Source of the DNA: an uncultured Pseudomonadota bacterium
GTDB lineage: Bacteria > Pseudomonadota > Gammaproteobacteria > Methylococcales > Methylomonadaceae
Length of the DNA: 47,974 nt
Assembly (NCBI GenBank): GCA_903848935.1
Contig: CAINHO010000017.1
Location: 1 to 47,974, forward strand
Direction: 5' to 3'
The notes beneath the pieces are model-generated. The model worked only from the letters and a program-made list of their open reading frames with translations. It searched no databases and was not told the DNA's origin. This document shows positions 43,999-47,974 of this stretch, piece by piece; the stretch's first letter is position 1, and every line of letters begins with the position of its first letter. Both the position numbers and the translations under genes were made by a program.

Positions 43999-45021
43999 AT
44001 GACTAAAACGTATAACGTCGCCGTCGTTGGCGCAACAGGCGCAGTTGGCGAAACCATGCTCGAAATTTTAGCCGAGCGTAATTTTCCCGTCGGCGAAGTT
44101 TATGCGCTTGCCAGCGCAAATTCAGCAGGCAAACGGGTTGAATTCAAAGGCGGAACATTGGTTGTGCAAGATTTGGCAACGTTCGATTTTTCAAAAGTAC
44201 AAATCGGTTTGTTTTCACCTGGTGCGTCAGTTTCAGAAATTTACGCGCCCATCGCGGCAGCGGCAGGTTGTGTGGTAATTGATAACACCTCGCAATTTCG
44301 CTATGTCGATGACATTCCGTTAGTCGTTCCCGAAGTGAATCCACAAGCCATTGCTGATTATAAAAATCACGGCATTATCGCGAATCCGAATTGCTCGACG
44401 ATTCAAATGCTCGTGGCGTTAAAACCGATTCACGATGCCGTTGGTATTACACGGATTAACGTCGCGACGTATCAAGCGGTTTCAGGGACAGGCAAAGAAG
44501 CGATTGAAGAATTAGGTCAGCAAACTGCTGGTATTTTTAATTCTAAAAAAGTCGAGCCAAGCGTTTATCCACATCAAATCGCGTTTAACGTTTTGCCGCA
44601 AATCGATGTCTTTATGGACAACGGCTACACCAAAGAAGAAATGAAAATGGTGTGGGAAACGCAAAAAATTATGGGCGACAAAAACATTTTAGTGAATGCG
44701 ACGGCAGTTCGCGTGCCTGTTTTTTACGGACATTCCGAAGCGGTACACATTGAAACCCGCGATAAAATCACCGCTGAAGAAGTCCGTAAATTACTCGAAA
44801 ATGCACCCGGTGTAACGGTTATTGATGAACGTGAAACGGGCGGTTATCCAACCGCCGTCACGCATTCGGCGGGAAATGATGATGTTTTTGTCGGGCGAAT
44901 TCGTGAAGACATTTCACACCCACGCGGCATCGATTTGTGGGTCGTCGGCGACAACATTCGCAAAGGCGCAGCCCTGAACAGCATTCAAATTGCCGAAGTG
45001 TTAATCCGCGATTTTCTCTAA
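43999..45021 (+). CDS. asd: aspartate-semialdehyde dehydrogenase
   Basis: A 340-residue enzyme of the lysine, threonine and methionine branch. NVAVVGATGAVGETMLEILA binds NADP, ANPNCSTIQMLVALKPIHD carries the active-site Cys, and RVPVFYGHSEAVHIETRDKI and AVTHSAGNDDVFVGRIRED follow. It directly follows leuB. A strong hairpin (45030-45055) lies after its stop. Confidence 0.97.
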   Translation: MTKTYNVAVVGATGAVGETMLEILAERNFPVGEVYALASANSAGKRVEFKGGTLVVQDLATFDFSKVQIGLFSPGASVSEIYAPIAAAAGCVVIDNTSQFRYVDDIPLVVPEVNPQAIADYKNHGIIANPNCSTIQMLVALKPIHDAVGITRINVATYQAVSGTGKEAIEELGQQTAGIFNSKKVEPSVYPHQIAFNVLPQIDVFMDNGYTKEEMKMVWETQKIMGDKNILVNATAVRVPVFYGHSEAVHIETRDKITAEEVRKLLENAPGVTVIDERETGGYPTAVTHSAGNDDVFVGRIREDISHPRGIDLWVVGDNIRKGAALNSIQIAEVLIRDFL

Positions 45022-45029
45022 TTTCACTC

Positions 45030-45055
45030 GGAGTGCAAACCTTGGTTTGTACTCC
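45030..45055. repeat. long perfect hairpin after asd
   Basis: GGAGTGCAAACC, tt, GGTTTGTACTCC: 12-base arms with a single G/T opposition. There is no T tract, so it is not a standard Rho-independent terminator. It may act as an RNA-stabilising 3' end or be a REP-like palindrome. Confidence 0.7.
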
Positions 45056-45073
45056 ACTTCAATCGTTTATCAA

Positions 45074-46771
45074 ATGCCGCTCTTAATTCTATTTTTATCG
45101 CTTTGGTTAGCGGGTTTTTCAACCAACGTTTTCGCCACTGACATCACGGTTTCATTAGACCGTAGCCCTGTCAGCGTGGATGAATCCTTTCAAATTCTTT
45201 TCACCGCCTCCGAATCGCCCGACGCAGATCCTGATTTCAGTCCATTGGAGCAAGATTTTACGGTTCAAAGTCAGAGCCAAAGTAGCCGTATGGAATGGGT
45301 GAATGGCAAATCAAATCGAATTATTCAATGGATTGTCACGGTGATGGCGAACGATTCGGGTAATTTAATTATTCCCGTGATTAAGTTTGGCAGCGATGCG
45401 AGTCCCGCGTTGAAAATTGTGGTTTCACCCAGTTCTGCGACCAATAAAAATGCCGCCCACGATGATGACGATTTGTATTTGGAAGTCACAGCAAACACGG
45501 AAAAACCGTTTATTCAATCGCAAGTTTTGTACACGGTGAAATTGTATCGGCGCGTGGATTTGGCGAAAGCAAATTTAAGTGAACCTGAATTGAATGACGC
45601 GGTGATTGAAAAATTGGCGGACGACGCGAATTACACCACGCAAGTGAGCGGTGTGACGTATGTGGTAATTGAACGAAAATACGCAATTTTTCCGCAAAAA
45701 AGTGGCGCAATTACAATAAAATCGCTAGTTTTAACGGCGGACATTGTGGCGCGGGGGCGGCAAAATAATTCTTTTTTTAATTCCCAAATGACACAACGGC
45801 GCATCGTAAAATCAAATCCGGTAACGCTGAATGTTCAACCAATTCCCACGACATTTACGGATTCGCATTGGCTCACGGCTGAAAATCTTGAGCTGACACA
45901 AACATGGTCGGGCGATACATCGAAAATGAAAGTCGGTGAACCTTTGACGCGCACTGTGAAATTGGTAGCGCACAGTTCGACGGTTGGACAATTACCCGAA
46001 TTAAACAGTTCGAAAATCGACCCACAACTTAAAGCCTATAACGATCAACCTATTTTGCACGAAGATAAAACCGTTGCAGGAATTGTGGCAAGTCGTGAAG
46101 AAAAAATCGCTTTTATTCCTGCCAAAGCAGGGAATTACACACTTCCAGAAATTAAAATTTCTTGGTTCAATACGCAATCACAAAAAATTGAAATAGCCAC
46201 TTTGCCAGAAATGACATTGAGTGTGCTTGCTGGTGAAAATACGGCACAAGTTCCCGTAATGCCTGTGGTTGATGAGCAAAAACAAATTCCTCCTTCGGTA
46301 GAAAATTCTTTGAAAACTGGCGGAGAAAATGTGCTTTTAATTTGGCAAATTGTCGCCATTTTTTCGACATTAGGCTGGTTAATCACGTTAGGAGTTTGGT
46401 TTTTTAAACATAAAATAGCATTGAAAAAAGACGCTGAACCCGTAGAAAATCCTGCTGAAATTTCGTTAAAAACCTGCGTGAAACAATTAAAAAAGGCGTG
46501 TGAATCTGGCGATGCCAATACAGCAAAAACCGCATTGCTCGAATGGGGACGCAGACAATTCGATGAAAGCAGTTTGGGAGCGATTGCGCCACATTGCGAA
46601 GCGCGGTTGCGAGATGAAATTTTGAAACTCAACGCTTCGCTTTATGCAAAAAATGCCGAACCTTGGCAAGGAAAAGAATTGTTTAAAACTTTTAGCGAAA
46701 ACAATGCCCGAGCAAAATTCACTGCTGCTCACGCCAAAGATAACGCGCTAAAGCCGTTGTATCGTTTATGA
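45074..46771 (+). CDS. BatD-like protein (Bacteroides aerotolerance family)
   Basis: A 565-residue membrane-anchored periplasmic protein of the BatD type. A signal peptide ends near residue 24 (SLWLAGFSTNVFA). Beta-rich repeats follow (ITVSLDRSPVSVDESFQILF, YTVKLYRRVDLAKANLSEPE, ISWFNTQSQKIEIATLPEMT), then one membrane helix near residue 430 (IWQIVAIFSTLGWLITLGVWF) and a cytosolic helical end (LKTCVKQLKKACESGDANTA). BatD genes usually sit after moxR-batA-batB; none of these is nearby. The start is the ATG at 45074; the TTG at 45047 lies in the hairpin. The nucleotidyltransferase gene overlaps its end by four bases, so the two form a pair. Confidence 0.83.
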   Translation: MPLLILFLSLWLAGFSTNVFATDITVSLDRSPVSVDESFQILFTASESPDADPDFSPLEQDFTVQSQSQSSRMEWVNGKSNRIIQWIVTVMANDSGNLIIPVIKFGSDASPALKIVVSPSSATNKNAAHDDDDLYLEVTANTEKPFIQSQVLYTVKLYRRVDLAKANLSEPELNDAVIEKLADDANYTTQVSGVTYVVIERKYAIFPQKSGAITIKSLVLTADIVARGRQNNSFFNSQMTQRRIVKSNPVTLNVQPIPTTFTDSHWLTAENLELTQTWSGDTSKMKVGEPLTRTVKLVAHSSTVGQLPELNSSKIDPQLKAYNDQPILHEDKTVAGIVASREEKIAFIPAKAGNYTLPEIKISWFNTQSQKIEIATLPEMTLSVLAGENTAQVPVMPVVDEQKQIPPSVENSLKTGGENVLLIWQIVAIFSTLGWLITLGVWFFKHKIALKKDAEPVENPAEISLKTCVKQLKKACESGDANTAKTALLEWGRRQFDESSLGAIAPHCEARLRDEILKLNASLYAKNAEPWQGKELFKTFSENNARAKFTAAHAKDNALKPLYRL

Positions 46772-47697
46772 TTTTTCTACCGAAAAGTTTTATCGAAACC
46801 GCCGAAGGCTTACTTTTTGCCATCGTTGCCGAAGGCTTGGAAACGGGAAAAGTGCGTTGTTTTTTACGTTATGTTCAAAATGAACATGGACAATGGCGAA
46901 AAGTTCAAACTGACGAAGCAAACGATTTACTCGCCAAAAATTATCCCGATTATTGTTTTCATTCGCTTGAATTTGATGCAAATTTGCACGCCGTTTTAGT
47001 CGAACAAATCACAATCCACCATCGTCCACAAAATCGTTTAACGCTGTTGTTAGAAAATTCGCCGAATGACAAAATCGAAAATGATTGTGCGGATTTGTGC
47101 CGATTATTTGCACAGGCGGGAATTGATTTAAATCAGTTTGGCGTAACAGGTTCATTGTTAATCGGACAACAAAAATCCTCGTCCGATATTGATTTGGTTT
47201 GCTACGACACGACGACATTTCACCAATGCCGTGCGCTTGTCGGTGATTTGATTGAGCAAAATTTCTTAGGCAATTTAAGTGAAAACGATTGGCGCGAAAG
47301 TTATGAACGTCGTGATTGTGATTTGAGTTTTGAGGATTACGTTTGGCACGAACGACGCAAAGCCAATAAAGGTTTAATCAACGGACGAAAATTTGATTTG
47401 AGTTTGGTTGAAAGTAATGAACAGAATAATAAAACTTATAAAAAACTGGGCGCAACCGTTTTCAAAGCAACAGTGAGCGACGACACCCGCGCATTTCATT
47501 ATCCCGCAGATTTCAAACTTTCACATTCAACGATTCAAAGAGTGGTTTGTTTTACGGCAACTTATACGGGGCAAGCCCTTGTAGGTGAAACCGTTGAAAT
47601 TTCGGGACAACTCGAACAAGACGAATTCGGTAATCAACGCCTTGTCGTCGGTTCGAGCCGTGAAGCGCGGGGTGAATACATTAAAGTTATTCGTTGA
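46768..47697 (+). CDS. predicted nucleotidyltransferase (Pol beta superfamily, COG1665-like)
   Basis: A 309-residue protein. The middle carries the Pol beta-type motif GSLLIGQQKSSSDIDLVCYD (Gly-Ser and Asp-x-Asp) and a later strand Asp (GRKFDLSLVE), which would complete the metal-binding triad. The N-terminus (FIETAEGLLFAIVAEGLETG) and the C-terminus (STIQRVVCFTATYTGQALVG, FGNQRLVVGSSREARGEYIK) look like small beta domains that flank the enzyme core in predicted nucleotidyltransferases known mostly from archaea. The ATG overlaps the BatD-like stop as ATGA. Substrate unknown. The function call rests on the motif. Confidence 0.72.
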   Translation: MIFLPKSFIETAEGLLFAIVAEGLETGKVRCFLRYVQNEHGQWRKVQTDEANDLLAKNYPDYCFHSLEFDANLHAVLVEQITIHHRPQNRLTLLLENSPNDKIENDCADLCRLFAQAGIDLNQFGVTGSLLIGQQKSSSDIDLVCYDTTTFHQCRALVGDLIEQNFLGNLSENDWRESYERRDCDLSFEDYVWHERRKANKGLINGRKFDLSLVESNEQNNKTYKKLGATVFKATVSDDTRAFHYPADFKLSHSTIQRVVCFTATYTGQALVGETVEISGQLEQDEFGNQRLVVGSSREARGEYIKVIR

Positions 47698-47709
47698 AAA
47701 TACGAGAAC

Positions 47710-47974
47710 CTATTGAAGCGGCACTACAAAACCAAAATTCACCGTCAAATCATTAAATACACTGGTTTCGGTACTGCCTGCATTGGTAGGAAACGTATTT
47801 AATCTGTAACGCACATCACTGCGTAACGCTAGGTAATCCGCGATGTTATAAGTCGTCCCAATCCCAGTTTCAAAAATAAATGAAGTGGTATCTTTCTGGT
47901 AATTAAACGAGTTACCTAAAGCCGTCGTTTGCATTTTGTAATTCGTATTCATACCGCCGACAGCGGCGACAACG
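47710..47974 (-). CDS. outer-membrane beta-barrel protein, C-terminal part
   Basis: Minus-strand frame open to the right edge (VVAAVGGMNTNYKMQTT), so the N-terminus is outside. The visible residues alternate in barrel strands (TSFIFETGIGTTYNIADYLA, LRSDVRYRLNTF, FNDLTVNFGFVVPLQ), as in the OmpA-like or OmpW-type small barrels. Function not identifiable. Confidence 0.7.
   Translation of the reverse strand, partial: VVAAVGGMNTNYKMQTTALGNSFNYQKDTTSFIFETGIGTTYNIADYLALRSDVRYRLNTFPTNAGSTETSVFNDLTVNFGFVVPLQ

Overview
The window is chromosomal DNA of a fairly AT-rich gammaproteobacterium. The evidence is gene order and protein family: ypjD | ffh-rpsP-rimM-trmD-rplS, bamA-skp-fabZ-lpxA-rnhB-truA, leuCDB-asd, xerD, uup, zwf and polA all have gammaproteobacterial character. 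I cannot name the genus from sequence alone. Large surface proteins, many toxin-antitoxin (TA) modules and duplicated lipid A genes would fit a Thiotrichales- or Methylococcales-like bacterium, but that is inference.

Region 1 (1-5450) is accessory DNA. It begins with the tail of a serine recombinase and a decayed IS3-family element. Then comes a minus-strand array of small cassettes: coiled-coil membrane proteins, DUF4258/DUF2283, BrnT/BrnA-like, RelE/HigB-like with a shortened antitoxin, and VapD. The cassettes are separated by copies of one modular repeat. In several copies this carries a terminator hairpin for the gene before it and an extended -10 promoter (TGG-TAGAAT) for the gene after it. 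Two copies of a DUF559-nuclease element with G/C-rich terminal inverted repeats sit in the array; one has lost 177 bp between short direct repeats.

Region 2 (5480-14960) holds two giant minus-strand surface or secreted proteins: a 1330-residue Calx-beta/S-layer-like protein and a 1675-residue bacterial Ig-like protein. The second has a helical alanine/aspartate/glutamine-rich segment inside one Ig domain. It is preceded by a good sigma70 promoter and a perfect Crp-type palindrome.

Region 3 (14961-23060) is core: ypjD, ffh, the rpsP-rimM-trmD-rplS operon, xerD, an lpxA paralogue, uup and tRNA-Ser(GGA). Region 4 (23071-26412) is an rfbCDBA operon for dTDP-L-rhamnose with 4-base overlaps at every junction. 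Region 5 (26579-32210) is bamA-skp-fabZ-lpxA-rnhB-truA, lacking lpxD and lpxB at their usual places.

At the 3' end of truA a 611-bp unit carrying a BrnT-like toxin and antitoxin is bracketed by 34-bp direct repeats that recreate the truA tail. After it come a ten-repeat RCC1-like protein with an RTX/type I secretion C-terminus, a DUF2231 membrane protein, zwf, polA, adk, leuCDB, asd, an orphan BatD-like protein, a predicted nucleotidyltransferase, and the 3' part of an outer-membrane beta-barrel gene cut by the window edge.
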